From assembly GCA_014584395.1 (NCBI GenBank), contig JACTMY010000016.1, forward strand, positions 30,625-94,624: a stretch of 64,000 bases of DNA. The letters are read 5' to 3'. The DNA comes from Planctomycetota bacterium (GTDB taxonomy: Bacteria > Planctomycetota > Planctomycetia > Gemmatales > HRBIN36). Shown here in pieces: positions 29,760 through 38,615 of the stretch. Each line of letters starts with the position of its first letter. Positions within the stretch are counted from its first letter, which is position 1. The notes under the pieces were generated by a model. The model was not told the DNA's origin. It worked only from the letters and a program-made list of their open reading frames with translations, and did not search any database. A program made the translations under genes and the position numbers.

Positions 29760-30737
29760 ATGTCTCATTTGCTCGAACTCAAGAACATCACGCACCGCTA
29801 CGGCCCGCACGTCGCCTTGAAGGAGGTGTCGCTGTCCCTGCCCACGGGCGCCATCGGCCTCCTGGGACCGAACGGCGCGGGCAAATCGACGCTGCTCAAA
29901 ATCATCATGGGGTTGATCCAACCGAGCCAGGGGAGCGGCGTCGTCCTGGGGCTGCCCCTGGCGGGCAACCATCTCACCCTGCGGCAAAAGATGGGCTACA
30001 TGTCCGAAGCGGATGCCCTGATTCAGGGGTTGGAGGGCGTGGAATACGTCACCCTGGCAGGGGAGCTGATCGGCATGAGCCGGCGCGATGCCCAGCGCCG
30101 CGCTCATGAGTTGCTCACCTTCCTGGGGATGGAGGATGCCCGCTACCGCAAGCTGGAGGAATACTCCACGGGCATGAAGCAGCGGATCAAACTGGCCCAG
30201 GCGTTGGTCCATGATCCGCCCTTGCTGCTGCTGGATGAACCGACAAGCGGACTCGATCCGGCCGGCCGGGAGTCGATGCTCAGCCTGCTGGAGACGTTCT
30301 GCCAGCAATATCGCAAGTCGGTCATTCTGTCGACCCACGTCCTGGGCGACGTCGAACGCGTCTGTTCAACGGTGGTCATCATTGACCGGGGCCAGGTCCT
30401 GCGGCAAGGCCGAACGGCAGACCTGAAGACGATTCGGCAAGACCACTACCGCTTGCAATTGGAGCCTGTGCACAAGGTGCCGGTGTACATCGAGGAGTTG
30501 AAGTCGGAGGGCGTCGACGTGCTCGACGTCGATCGGCAGCAGACGCTGTCTGTCCGCGTGCCTTCGGGATGGAGTTCGCGGAGCTTCTTTGCCCTGGCGG
30601 ATAATTTGGGGATGGCGATCCGGGGGCTGGAGCGAGACGATGAAGACCTGGATCAACTGTTCCAACGGTTGCTGCGCAGCCCCGCGGCCGGAGCCGCCCG
30701 GCCCGCCCTGGCCGCCAACGGTGTGGCCGCGCCATGA
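29760..30737 (+). CDS. ABC transporter ATP-binding protein (first pair)
   Basis: 325 aa ATPase that powers the permease encoded next. The ABC domain (1-220) has Walker A GPNGAGKS (36-43), the signature YSTGMKQRIKLAQAL, Walker B LLLLDEPTSGLD and a switch His (STHVLGD). A C-terminal region of about 100 residues follows. It is of the ABC-2 type used for export or gliding-like systems; cargo unknown. The start at 29760 is the natural N-terminus, though the nearest Shine-Dalgarno-like stretch is about 17 bases away. Its stop overlaps the next start (ATGA), indicating translational coupling. Confidence 0.88.
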   Translation: MSHLLELKNITHRYGPHVALKEVSLSLPTGAIGLLGPNGAGKSTLLKIIMGLIQPSQGSGVVLGLPLAGNHLTLRQKMGYMSEADALIQGLEGVEYVTLAGELIGMSRRDAQRRAHELLTFLGMEDARYRKLEEYSTGMKQRIKLAQALVHDPPLLLLDEPTSGLDPAGRESMLSLLETFCQQYRKSVILSTHVLGDVERVCSTVVIIDRGQVLRQGRTADLKTIRQDHYRLQLEPVHKVPVYIEELKSEGVDVLDVDRQQTLSVRVPSGWSSRSFFALADNLGMAIRGLERDDEDLDQLFQRLLRSPAAGAARPALAANGVAAP

Positions 30738-31831
30738 ATGGGGAATCGGAGCGAAAGTCGAGCATCATGAAGGAAGAGGCAACGAAAACGAATATGGATG
30801 GGCACCTTGACGGTGCCGGCGTCGACTCGCTGACGCCGGCCGCGCCGCCGGCGGAGCGGAAGCAGCCGATCCAGCTCCTAGACGGCAGCGGCTATCGCCC
30901 CTGGCAGGGGCGCTTGCGGCCGCGCTGGACCTCGCCTTGGCCCGTGGCGCGGGTCGCCCTGCGGATCATGCTGCGGCAAAAGCTGCTCTGGGTGATCTAC
31001 GCGGTGAGCTTGCTCACCTTCTTCGTCTACTTCGGCGGCATCTACCTTTTCGCACAGATCGACCTCGAGTCGCTGACCCAGGGGCGCGCCACGCAGGCGC
31101 AAGTCCGCATGTGGACCGATATCAAACTGAGCCTGCAAAAGAATCTTAAACTGACGGGAGACGCCGAGACCTTCCGCAATTACTTCTGGTTTCAAGGTTA
31201 CTTCGTGATGGCGTGCCTGGTCCTGGCCGGGAGCATCGTCATCGGCAACGATTTCCAACAAGGCAGCTTGCCGTTCTATCTCTCCAAACCGCTGCACCGC
31301 TGGCACTACCTGGCGGGCAAGTGTCTGGTCGTGGCCCTGGTCATCAACCTGTTCACCACGCTGCCGGCCCTCTTGCTCTTTCTGGAATGCGCCCTTTTGG
31401 AAGTGGAATACGCCACCGGGCAGGGGCGGGTGTTCGTCGGCATCCTCGGCTACGGGCTGACGCTGACGATCCCCCTTTCCCTGCTCATCGTGGCCCTGGC
31501 CAGTTGGCTGCGGAAAACGGCGGCCCTGGCGATGGTCTGGGTGGGGCTGCTCTTTTTCGCCCGCCTCATGGGCAACTTCCTCGTCGACGGCATGGGCTTC
31601 TCCCGGCAATGGCGTTTGCTGGACCTGTGGAACGTCATGTACGTCGTCGGCTCGCGCTGCCTGGGCGTGACCGCCGAGCTGAGCCGGCCCGAATCCCGCG
31701 CCAGCGGCATGCCTTCGCCGCCGCGGCTGCAACCCGATTTGACGTATGCTCTCCTGGTGCTGGGGCTGGTTGTCCTCGTCAGCCTGTTCTTTCTCCACCG
31801 CCGCATTCGGGCCGTGGAAGTGGTCCATTGA
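30734..31831 (+). CDS. ABC-2 type permease (first pair)
   Basis: 365 aa. A hydrophilic N-terminus of about 70 residues precedes six or seven membrane segments (LLWVIYAVSLLTFFVYFGGI, YFVMACLVLAGSIVIGNDF, YLAGKCLVVALVINLFTTLP, TYALLVLGLVVLVSLFFL). GNDFQQGSLPFYLSKPL is a typical ABC-2 permease element. It partners the ATPase whose stop it overlaps by four bases. The long, Gly/Pro/Ala-rich N-terminal extension is unusual, and an in-frame ATG at 30767 would shorten it by 11 residues. Substrate unknown. Confidence 0.8.
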   Translation: MNGESERKSSIMKEEATKTNMDGHLDGAGVDSLTPAAPPAERKQPIQLLDGSGYRPWQGRLRPRWTSPWPVARVALRIMLRQKLLWVIYAVSLLTFFVYFGGIYLFAQIDLESLTQGRATQAQVRMWTDIKLSLQKNLKLTGDAETFRNYFWFQGYFVMACLVLAGSIVIGNDFQQGSLPFYLSKPLHRWHYLAGKCLVVALVINLFTTLPALLLFLECALLEVEYATGQGRVFVGILGYGLTLTIPLSLLIVALASWLRKTAALAMVWVGLLFFARLMGNFLVDGMGFSRQWRLLDLWNVMYVVGSRCLGVTAELSRPESRASGMPSPPRLQPDLTYALLVLGLVVLVSLFFLHRRIRAVEVVH

Positions 31832-31883
31832 ATCCGTCGTTCCTCTAAATATCCGTCGTTCCTCGTGACCTCCATCGTTCCTC
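31832..31883. repeat. Three direct repeats TCCGTCGTTCCTC
   Basis: Copies at 31832-31845 and 31851-31864 (ATCCGTCGTTCCTC) and 31871-31883 (one mismatch) have a spacing of 19 to 20 bases. They lie between the two ABC pairs. On the minus strand the unit reads GAGGAACGACGGAT. Confidence 0.7.
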
Positions 31884-31899
31884 GTGCTCCCATGCTCCG

Positions 31900-32850
31900 A
31901 TGCCGGCAACCATGACCTCCTCGACCTCCTCCTTGCTGCGATTCGACCAGGTCAGTAAATGGTACGGTCCGGTGATCGGGCTGAACGAGGTGTCGTTGGA
32001 TTTGGGGCCGGGCATCACGGGGCTGGTCGGGCCGAACGGCGCAGGCAAGAGCACCCTGATGAAGCTGGCTACGGGGCAGCTCCGGCCCGACCTGGGGACC
32101 GTGCGCATCAAGGGCCATGCCGCCTGGTCCAGCCAGGCCAAGCGTTTCCTCGGTTTCTGTCCCGAATCGGACCGCTTCTACGAGGAGATGTCGGGGCGGG
32201 CCTTCGTTCGCTGCATGGCGCGCCTGTTCGGTTTTTCCCGGCGCGAGGCGCGGCAGCGCACGGAAAGCACGCTCGCCCTCGTCGGCATGGAGGAGCGCTC
32301 GGAGCGGGCGATCCGGGGGTATTCCAAGGGCATGCGGCAGCGGATCAAGCTGGCCCAGGCGCTGGTCCACGATCCGGACCTCTTGATCCTGGACGAGCCG
32401 ATGAACGGCATCGACCCGGTGGGCCGGCGCGAGTGGCACGATCTCTTCCAGAGATTGGCGGACCAGGGCAAGTCGATCCTGCTCTCCAGCCATCAACTCG
32501 AGGAGCTGGAAAAGATCACCGACCGCATCATCGTCATGGCCCGGGGGTTGCTCGTGGCCCAGGGAACGGTGGCGGAGATTCGCGATTTGTTGGAAAACCA
32601 GCCCATGGCCGTGCGGATCGATTGCGATCAACCGCGGCGGCTGGCGGCGGCCCTGCTGCAGATGCCCTCGGTCCTGGGCGTGGAATTGGCCGAGCCGCAC
32701 GGCGTGCTCACCCGCGCCAAGCATCCGCGTCTCTTTTTCCCGGCCCTGACCGCCCTGGTCGTCGAGGAAGGATTAACCATCGACCGCATCGAAGCCCTGG
32801 ACTACTCGGCCAAGGCGATCCTCGATTACTTCGTGAAAGGGGGGCGTTGA
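31900..32850 (+). CDS. ABC transporter ATP-binding protein (second pair)
   Basis: 316 aa. Walker A is GPNGAGKS (44-51), signature YSKGMRQRIKLAQAL, Walker B LLILDEPMNGID, switch His in LSSHQLEE. It is closely similar to the ATPase at 29760 in the signature region, so the pairs look like a duplication with divergence. The last 90 residues form a C-terminal domain. The start is uncertain (ATG 31900 or 31912), since no clear ribosome-binding site precedes either. Its stop overlaps the next start as TGATG. Confidence 0.87.
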   Translation: MPATMTSSTSSLLRFDQVSKWYGPVIGLNEVSLDLGPGITGLVGPNGAGKSTLMKLATGQLRPDLGTVRIKGHAAWSSQAKRFLGFCPESDRFYEEMSGRAFVRCMARLFGFSRREARQRTESTLALVGMEERSERAIRGYSKGMRQRIKLAQALVHDPDLLILDEPMNGIDPVGRREWHDLFQRLADQGKSILLSSHQLEELEKITDRIIVMARGLLVAQGTVAEIRDLLENQPMAVRIDCDQPRRLAAALLQMPSVLGVELAEPHGVLTRAKHPRLFFPALTALVVEEGLTIDRIEALDYSAKAILDYFVKGGR

Positions 32851-33668
32851 TGGGGATGACGGGCTTTTGGCCCCTGTGGCGCGCCTGGTGGATGATCGTC
32901 CGGCTGGGGGCCAGCCGCATGATTTGGTCCATGCAAAGCCTGGCGGCCATGGCCATGGTGGCGGGAATGGCCGTCCTCGTCTTGATCGTGCGGCTGATGT
33001 TCGAACAGCGGCAGGAGATGGAGTTTCACGTCGTCTTCTTTGGCCAGCGCGTCCTCGATTTCATCTACCTGCGCTTCTTACTGCCGATGCTGTGCCTGTG
33101 TTACGGCACGCAGAGCCTGGGCGGCGATTGGGAGGAAAAAAGCCTGGTTTGGCTGCTCACTCGACCGGTGCCCCGTCCCTGGATCTACCTGGCCAAATAC
33201 GCGGCGGCGCTGCCATTGACTTTGGGGTTGTCGCTGGGGGGGTTATTTTTGTTGGGGCTCGCCGGGGGGACGGCGGGCATGACGGCGGCCCTGGCCTTCT
33301 GGCCGGTGGTCGTCTGGGGATGCCTGGCGTACCTTGCCCTGTTTCTTTTCCTGGGGAGTTGGTTTCGCCGATCCACGGTCATCGCCGTGACCTACACCTT
33401 CGTCATCGAGGCCATTCTGAGCAACATGCCCGGGCTGGTGAAGCGCATCTGCATCTCGTTTTACAACCGCTGTTTGCTTTACGACATCGCCAAGGAACGC
33501 GGCTGGGACACGCACCGGGACGGCTACGGCATCACGCCGGACCGCATCGGCTTTTTCCTTCCCGTGGACGGCGCGACGGCCCGCTGGGTGCTCGCGGGTG
33601 TGACGGTCGGGCTGTTGTTGCTCGGCATCTGGGCCTTTTCGCGCCGGGAGTATCAGGATTTAACCTAA
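32850..33668 (+). CDS. ABC-2 type permease (second pair)
   Basis: 272 aa. About six membrane segments (SLAAMAMVAGMAVLVLIVRL, YLRFLLPMLCLCYGTQSLGG, LPLTLGLSLGGLFLLGLAGG, VVWGCLAYLALFLFLGSWF, VLAGVTVGLLLLGIWAF). GGDWEEKSLVWLLTRPVPRP is the characteristic ABC-2 loop, paralleling GNDFQQGSLPFYLSKPL in the first permease. It is shorter than that protein because it lacks the N-terminal extension. The ATG at 32850 shares one base with the ATPase stop, so translation is coupled. Cargo unknown. Confidence 0.82.
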   Translation: MGMTGFWPLWRAWWMIVRLGASRMIWSMQSLAAMAMVAGMAVLVLIVRLMFEQRQEMEFHVVFFGQRVLDFIYLRFLLPMLCLCYGTQSLGGDWEEKSLVWLLTRPVPRPWIYLAKYAAALPLTLGLSLGGLFLLGLAGGTAGMTAALAFWPVVVWGCLAYLALFLFLGSWFRRSTVIAVTYTFVIEAILSNMPGLVKRICISFYNRCLLYDIAKERGWDTHRDGYGITPDRIGFFLPVDGATARWVLAGVTVGLLLLGIWAFSRREYQDLT

Positions 33669-33739
33669 AGGCTAGAGCCAAACCCGGGTGCGTGTGTTAA
33701 TCTGAATGTAGACGACGAAGCTTGAACGAGGCCCCCGAC

Positions 33740-34480
33740 ATGAGCCATACTCCCCTCCCCATGGACCTCAGCTCCACCGAAGCTCCGCAACATGGCTTTC
33801 GGGGCGAACGCGAAGCGCCGAGCGATCGCCCCCTGTTGCCGCAAGCCTTGACGGTGGCCGTCAGCCGCGAATCCGGCTCGCGCGGCATCCTCATTGCCAA
33901 GCGCGTGGCCAAGCAGTTGAAGTGGCCGTTTTACGACCAGGAAACCCTGGAATACACGGCCCAGGAAGGCCACCTGACGCAGCAGATCTTCAATCAACTG
34001 TCGGAATCGCAAATGGACTGGGTCGAGCAGCGGCTCGAGCAATTGATCGCCTCGAAGGGGATTAGCGACAACCAGGCCATCCATCAACTGGCGCGGGTGG
34101 TGCTGGCGATCGGCGTGCGGGGAGAGGCGGTCATTCTGGGGCGCGGCGCGGGCTGCCTGCTGCCTTCGCCCTCCACGCTCTATGTCCGCGTCATCGCTCC
34201 CCTGGCGGATCGGATCGCCTTTCTCAGCCAGCTCGAACGGTTGACGCCGGAGCAAGCCGCGGAGCAAGTTCGCTTGCGGGATGAGCGCCGCAGCCAATTC
34301 GTCTACGCCCATTTCCGCCGGCAGCACGTGGACCTGTATCAGTTCGATCTGCTGCTGAATTCGAGTCAATTGGGCGAGGAGATCTGCTCTGCCGTCGTGG
34401 CCGAGGCGGCCCAGCGGAAGCAGGCGGCCTGGCTGTCGTCCGCTCAAACCCCTGATGATATGGAACCGGACTTGCTGTAG
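33740..34480 (+). CDS. Cytidylate kinase-like protein
   Basis: 246 aa. A P-loop-like element is seen near residues 38-58 (LTVAVSRESGSRGILIAKRV), followed by WPFYDQETLEYTA, GRGAGCLL and a basic RLRDERRSQF-type lid. These match the cytidylate kinase-like (AAK_26) family, related to enzymes that phosphorylate CMP but usually of unproven specificity. The N-terminal 30 residues are Pro/Ser-rich. ATG 33740 has GAGG eight bases upstream; the frame also offers a TTG at 33722. It lies between the ABC permease and the nucleoside phosphorylase, so a nucleotide-linked role fits the next gene. Cytoplasmic. Confidence 0.8.
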   Translation: MSHTPLPMDLSSTEAPQHGFRGEREAPSDRPLLPQALTVAVSRESGSRGILIAKRVAKQLKWPFYDQETLEYTAQEGHLTQQIFNQLSESQMDWVEQRLEQLIASKGISDNQAIHQLARVVLAIGVRGEAVILGRGAGCLLPSPSTLYVRVIAPLADRIAFLSQLERLTPEQAAEQVRLRDERRSQFVYAHFRRQHVDLYQFDLLLNSSQLGEEICSAVVAEAAQRKQAAWLSSAQTPDDMEPDLL

Positions 34481-34525
34481 ATCAGGCTCATTGCAGAGCC
34501 GTTCCTTCCCTCTGACGGTTCGACC

Positions 34526-35308
34526 ATGCCCGACCTTGCCGCCTTGCTATCGCGACTCGCCCAGGCCCCGCCCGACGCGGCGCTGGTCCTGGGGTCCGGT
34601 TTGAGCGTGCTTGCCGAGGGCATGGACGTGCTTGATGCCTGGCCGTTCGCCGAACTGCCGATGCTGGTCGACACGAGCGTGGCGGGGCATAAGGGCCGGC
34701 TGGTGTACGGCCGCTGGGCCGGCCGGCCCGTTTTGGTTTTTGAGGGCAGGATTCACTACTACGAAGGCAACGGCTGGGAAGCGACCCAGGGACCGGTGCG
34801 CCTGGCGGCCAGCTTGGGCGTCAAGACCCTGCTGCTCACGAACGCGGCGGGCGGCATTCGCTCGGACCTGAAGCCGGGCGCTTTGATGCTGCTTCGGCAT
34901 CATGTGAAATGGACGCAGCCGCATTTTTGGCGCTATGGCGTGAATAAAACCGACACGATGTTTTACGATGACCGCCTGAACGATGACTTGCGCCGGGCGG
35001 CGGCGGCCGCGCAGGTCCCGCTTGCGGAAGGCATCTATGCGATGCTGACCGGCCCCTGCTATGAAACCCCCGCGGAAATTCGCGCCTTGCAAGCCATCGG
35101 CGTGGATGCCGTGGGCATGTCCACGGCCATCGAGGCGGAGACGGCTTATCGGCTGCAGCTTCGCTGCGCGGCGATCTCCTGCATCACGAATCAGGCCGCG
35201 GGGCTGAGCGACACGCCCCCCCATCACGAGGAAGTGCTCATCGAATCGCGCCGCGCAGCCGATCGGATGCGGCGGCTGCTTTCGGCCTGGCTGCAACCGG
35301 CTGCTTAA
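34526..35308 (+). CDS. Purine nucleoside phosphorylase
   Basis: 260 aa, the usual size of the trimeric PNP family. The enzyme cleaves purine nucleosides with phosphate for salvage. Landmarks: LVLGSGLSVL (phosphate loop), GHKGRLVYG, GRIHYYEG, TNAAGGI, GPCYETPAEIR, and DAVGMSTAIEA, followed by CITNQAAGLSD. The nearly invariant Glu of the family lies in the GPCYETPAE stretch. Preference for inosine, guanosine or methylthioadenosine is not fixed. It follows the cytidylate-kinase-like gene by 45 bases on the same strand, compatible with one transcript for nucleotide metabolism. Confidence 0.9.
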   Translation: MPDLAALLSRLAQAPPDAALVLGSGLSVLAEGMDVLDAWPFAELPMLVDTSVAGHKGRLVYGRWAGRPVLVFEGRIHYYEGNGWEATQGPVRLAASLGVKTLLLTNAAGGIRSDLKPGALMLLRHHVKWTQPHFWRYGVNKTDTMFYDDRLNDDLRRAAAAAQVPLAEGIYAMLTGPCYETPAEIRALQAIGVDAVGMSTAIEAETAYRLQLRCAAISCITNQAAGLSDTPPHHEEVLIESRRAADRMRRLLSAWLQPAA

Positions 35309-35503
35309 TCGGCCGGAGCTTGCCGCACTCCGATCCACCGGCCATGGACCGAACCGCGCTCATCTGGCCAGGTAAAAAACTGGCAAAGTCCCGCCGCGAA
35401 CATTAAGATCGGCCACGATGCGGCGAAAAACTCATAGAGTAATCGGCATCGTCCAGTTCATGGATGGATCAGCCCCCTTTGTCGAGAGGAGTGAGAGTGG
35501 TCC

Positions 35504-36364
35504 ATGGATCCAAACACACAAAAACCTGAGCAACCGCCGAAGGCGCCCCCGCCTCCGAAGCCGCCCGAATTGCCGCGCGAGATGATCATTTACGGCCATT
35601 CGTCGCTGTTCTACTGGTGGCCTGTTTGGCTCATCGGCTTCATCTACATGGGCATCAGCCTCATGAGCAGCGGCCGCGTGGCCATCGTGGATTCCTATGC
35701 CGAATACGATGAGGAAAAGCAAGTGATTCGGCTGCCCGAGGAGAGGCAAGGCCGGAAGTTGGTCTTGAACGACACCCTTACCCAAAAGGAGGGCGGGAAG
35801 ACCACCTTCTTCGAACGCATGCACCCCACGAAGGGATTGGGCGTCAGCTACATCTTCCTGGTCATCATGGTGATCCTGATTACCAACGTGCCTCTGCGCG
35901 GCGTCGCCTCGGCCGTGGCCGTGGCGGTGATCATGGTCGTCATCCTCAGTTTTGCCCTCATGGGCTGGTGGGATGACATCCTATCCTGGTTCGGCCGCCT
36001 GGCGATCCACATGAACGCCGGGTTCTATGGCTTCTTCTCCGGGGTGCTGTTCATTGCCTGGGTCATGACGACCTACGTCTATGACCGCATGAACTACTGG
36101 CGCGTCACGCCGGGGCAAATCACCCATGAATACGTCTTCGGCGGCGGACAAATCTCGTTCGAGACCGAAGGCATCGCCTTCAAGAAGCTGCGCGACGACA
36201 TGTTTCGCCACTGGATTCTGGGCATCGGCTCGGGCGACTTGATCCTCTATCCCTTGCAAGCTGGCACGGCCACGCGGGAAGAGTTGACGATGCATAATGT
36301 GCTCTTCGTCGGTTCCAAGCTGACGCGCGCGCAAAAATTGATCGCCACGCGCATTGATAAATAA
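35504..36364 (+). CDS. Membrane protein with soluble N- and C-terminal parts
   Basis: 286 aa, not recognised. A Pro/Lys-rich N-terminus (residues 1-25, PEQPPKAPPPPKPPELP) precedes a membrane segment (SLFYWWPVWLIGFIYMGISL), a cytoplasmic-size loop (55-105) and three further helices (YIFLVIMVILITNVPL, VAVAVIMVVILSFALMGW, GFYGFFSGVLFIAWVMTTYV). The C-terminal 80 residues form a soluble domain with WRVTPGQITHEYVFGGGQIS and LILYPLQAGTA, recalling bacterial PH-like membrane proteins (inference). The start has GAGAG about eight bases upstream. A strong terminator follows, shared with the convergent gene. Confidence 0.65.
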   Translation: MDPNTQKPEQPPKAPPPPKPPELPREMIIYGHSSLFYWWPVWLIGFIYMGISLMSSGRVAIVDSYAEYDEEKQVIRLPEERQGRKLVLNDTLTQKEGGKTTFFERMHPTKGLGVSYIFLVIMVILITNVPLRGVASAVAVAVIMVVILSFALMGWWDDILSWFGRLAIHMNAGFYGFFSGVLFIAWVMTTYVYDRMNYWRVTPGQITHEYVFGGGQISFETEGIAFKKLRDDMFRHWILGIGSGDLILYPLQAGTATREELTMHNVLFVGSKLTRAQKLIATRIDK

Positions 36365-36390
36365 GCGGCATGGCCGAGCCATGACCCGAC

Positions 36391-36429
36391 AAAAAAGCCA
36401 AGGCCCGGTGCATCCACACCGGGCCTTGG
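36391..36429 (-). terminator. Strong intrinsic terminator
   Basis: CCAAGGCCCGGTG (36398-36410) and CACCGGGCCTTGG (36417-36429) form a perfect 13-bp stem with loop CATCCA. On the minus strand it is followed by GCTTTTTT, serving the minus gene at 36449-36871; on the plus strand the tail is weaker, so it may also help the upstream plus gene. Confidence 0.9.
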
Positions 36430-36448
36430 TCTTGAATCGGCGCTCGGA

Positions 36449-36871
36449 TTACTTGGAGTCGGCCTTTTCCTTCTCCTCGATCGGTTCCTTGATCATCTGC
36501 ACGAAATGCGTGCTCTTCTTGTCGGCCGTGAGCTTGGCGGCCAGGGCGACCGCGTCCGCCTTCTTGGGATAGTCGAAGCGGGCCACGGGTTGATGCGAAT
36601 TATTGAAGACCGTCCAGACGGCCCGCATCCGCGTCAGCTTCACCGTGCGCGTGCGCTTGGCAGGCTTCTCCTTGACGACCTTTTTCTTCTTCTTTTTCGG
36701 GGTTTCTTCTTCCGCTACCTCTTCTTCATCGCCGTTTTCCTCGTCCTCGGAATCGGCGTCCTCATCGGCTTCCTCCTCATCCTCATCGTCCAATTCCTCA
36801 TCCTCTTTCCGACGCTCAGCGGCCTCGGCTGCATCTCGAAGTGCCCGACGATTTAACGTGCGACGCGCCAT
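36449..36871 (-). CDS. Charged low-complexity hypothetical protein
   Basis: 140 aa, unknown function. It starts with a basic helix (MARRTLNRRALRDAAEAAER), then an acidic stretch of Asp/Glu repeats (about 22-55), a Lys-rich block (KKKKKK and basic residues, 60-75), and a compact C-terminal domain of about 60 residues (VWTVFNNSHQPVARFDYPKK, then VQMIKEPI). I have seen similar acidic proteins in planctomycetes but recall no function. ATG 36871 has GGAG six bases upstream; another ATG at 36883 has none suited. It is divergent from the next gene, with 138 bases between starts. Confidence 0.65.
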   Translation of the reverse strand: MARRTLNRRALRDAAEAAERRKEDEELDDEDEEEADEDADSEDEENGDEEEVAEEETPKKKKKKVVKEKPAKRTRTVKLTRMRAVWTVFNNSHQPVARFDYPKKADAVALAAKLTADKKSTHFVQMIKEPIEEKEKADSK

Positions 36872-37009
36872 GGCATGCTCCATTCCTAATTGCGGGGCCA
36901 GGGAAATCGGACCTGCGGGCCGCGGATTTCTCCCGTTCCGGACATTCACCTTTTGACGTTCTCCTAATTTATTGATTAAATAGGGATATTGCAAGGAAAA
37001 CCGCGGAAT

Positions 37010-38425
37010 ATGCCCCGGTCAAACTTTTTAGATTGGACCAAAAACATGGGCGATGGTCGACGTTCGAAATGGGTCGGTTTATTGCTTGGCTTGATCATCC
37101 TGGGGCTGGCTGGTGGAGCCCGGGGCTGGTACGTCCTTCACGGGACCGATGCAACAGCGGGCGATGTTTGGCACGTTCAAACCGCGTCCATGACGCCCGA
37201 TGGCAAGCAAACGGAAGTCGATGCCCTGGTCGATTCCTTAAAGGCCAACGGCCCGATTCACGGTTACAAGGGGCATGGCCCGCTTGGCGAACTCGAAGCC
37301 ACCGGCCACATCGCTCCGGGATATCCGCTCTTTCGCTACCTGGTTGAACATCATTTGGCGGGATGGGTGGGCTTCAGCGAACAACCGATCTCCTTAACGC
37401 GCTGGGTGCAGGTCGGACTAGGCGCCCTGACCGCGCTGTTTTATTTCGTCATCGCCAAGCGGGCCTTCGCCAGCGTCGTCGTGGGTTTGCTGGCGGGACT
37501 GGCGGCGGCGTGCCATCCCTATTGGGTCGTTAACTGTGCCGAACTCCGCGACGGCACCCTGGCCACTTTCTTCGTGGCGCTTGTGCTGCTCCTGGGGGTG
37601 CGGGCGGGGTTGAAGGGAGGAGCGCTCACAAGTCTCTTATTGGGGCTGGCCCTGGCGCTCATGGCCCTGACGCGCGCCGCGCTGCTGCCCTTCGCCCTGG
37701 TCATGTTGATGTGGTTCATGATGCGCAGCCGCCGCTTGCAGCAAGGTTGGCTGTGCGCTCTGGTGGCCTTTTTTGGCTTCTTGTGCGGTTTGTCCTCCTG
37801 GGCGGTGCGCTGTTATCAGGATTTGGGCGAACCCGTACCCATCGTGACCACGGCCTGGTATCACCTTTGGGTGGGCAACAACCCCCGCGCCACGGGCGGC
37901 GCCGCGAATGAGGAAATGCTCGCACAGCTCTCAGAGGAGCGGAAAAAAGAACTTGCAGCTTTACCGCAGGCCAAGCGCTATCAGAAGCTGTCCGGCGACG
38001 TTTATCGCTTCGCCACCGAGGAGCCTTTCAAGAAAATCGAATGCCGGGCCAAGGCCTGTCTCTACTTTTTCCTGGGCAGCACCGATCCCCAGCGAACCAG
38101 CCTGCTCGACGCCAGCCGGGCCGGGGCGATGCCGGACGTGTGGGTGACCAATGTGCTCGGCGGCGTCTTGGCGGGGTTGTTCATCCTGGCCATTTTAGGG
38201 TGGCGTTGGTCCTATGGTTGGAAGTATCGCTCGCAACCCCTGGCCCTGGCCATCTTTTGGATTCCGCTGCCCTATCTGATCACGCACGCCGAGGCGCTGC
38301 ATGGCCCGCGCTTGCCGATGGATGGTCCGCTGCTGTGCCTGGCGGCTCTCGCCGCGGCCAGTTTCATTCCCGGCATCGGGGGTAAGTTGTTCGCTGGTGA
38401 AGCCCCCACGTTCGAGAAGGCCTGA
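37010..38425 (+). CDS. Membrane glycosyltransferase-like protein (GT39/ArnT type)
   Basis: 471 aa, probably in the inner membrane. One N-terminal helix is followed by a large external loop (40-130), then about eight helices (VGLGALTALFYFVIAKRAF, LLAGLAAACHPYWVVNCAEL, TLATFFVALVLLLGVRAG, LLLGLALALMALTRAALLPF). The run NCAELRDGTLATFF and the topology resemble the PMT/ArnT-type (GT-C) families that use polyprenyl-linked sugars. No catalytic Asp pair is certain, so this is a superfamily-level guess. ATG 37010 is preferred, with AAGGA twelve bases upstream; the frame is open to a TTG at 36989. A terminator follows. Confidence 0.7.
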   Translation: MPRSNFLDWTKNMGDGRRSKWVGLLLGLIILGLAGGARGWYVLHGTDATAGDVWHVQTASMTPDGKQTEVDALVDSLKANGPIHGYKGHGPLGELEATGHIAPGYPLFRYLVEHHLAGWVGFSEQPISLTRWVQVGLGALTALFYFVIAKRAFASVVVGLLAGLAAACHPYWVVNCAELRDGTLATFFVALVLLLGVRAGLKGGALTSLLLGLALALMALTRAALLPFALVMLMWFMMRSRRLQQGWLCALVAFFGFLCGLSSWAVRCYQDLGEPVPIVTTAWYHLWVGNNPRATGGAANEEMLAQLSEERKKELAALPQAKRYQKLSGDVYRFATEEPFKKIECRAKACLYFFLGSTDPQRTSLLDASRAGAMPDVWVTNVLGGVLAGLFILAILGWRWSYGWKYRSQPLALAIFWIPLPYLITHAEALHGPRLPMDGPLLCLAALAAASFIPGIGGKLFAGEAPTFEKA

Positions 38426-38452
38426 TGCGTTCAGCAGGATTGACAATCCAAA

Positions 38453-38483
38453 ACGGAGAGGCCGCGCGGCTCTCCGTCTTTTT
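38453..38483 (+). terminator. Intrinsic terminator of the GT39-like gene
   Basis: ACGGAGAG (38453-38460) pairs with CTCTCCGT (38470-38477), with an inner GC-rich stem in between, and runs into CTTTTTG. It begins 28 bases after the stop. Confidence 0.85.
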
Positions 38484-38615
38484 GCATTCTCATGGCACCA
38501 AGATGGCATTCACCCCAAAGGCTTGTTACAAGGCTGTTACAGAGGACATGCCCTAGATCGGCTATAGTGGGATCTTTGTGTTTTTTGAAGCAAGATCCAT
38601 GTTTGGAGGTGAGCC

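Noticed and set aside
31832..31883. Three short repeats as a possible CRISPR
   Set aside because: Units are 13 to 14 bases with 6-base gaps, far below CRISPR repeat and spacer lengths, and no cas gene is present.
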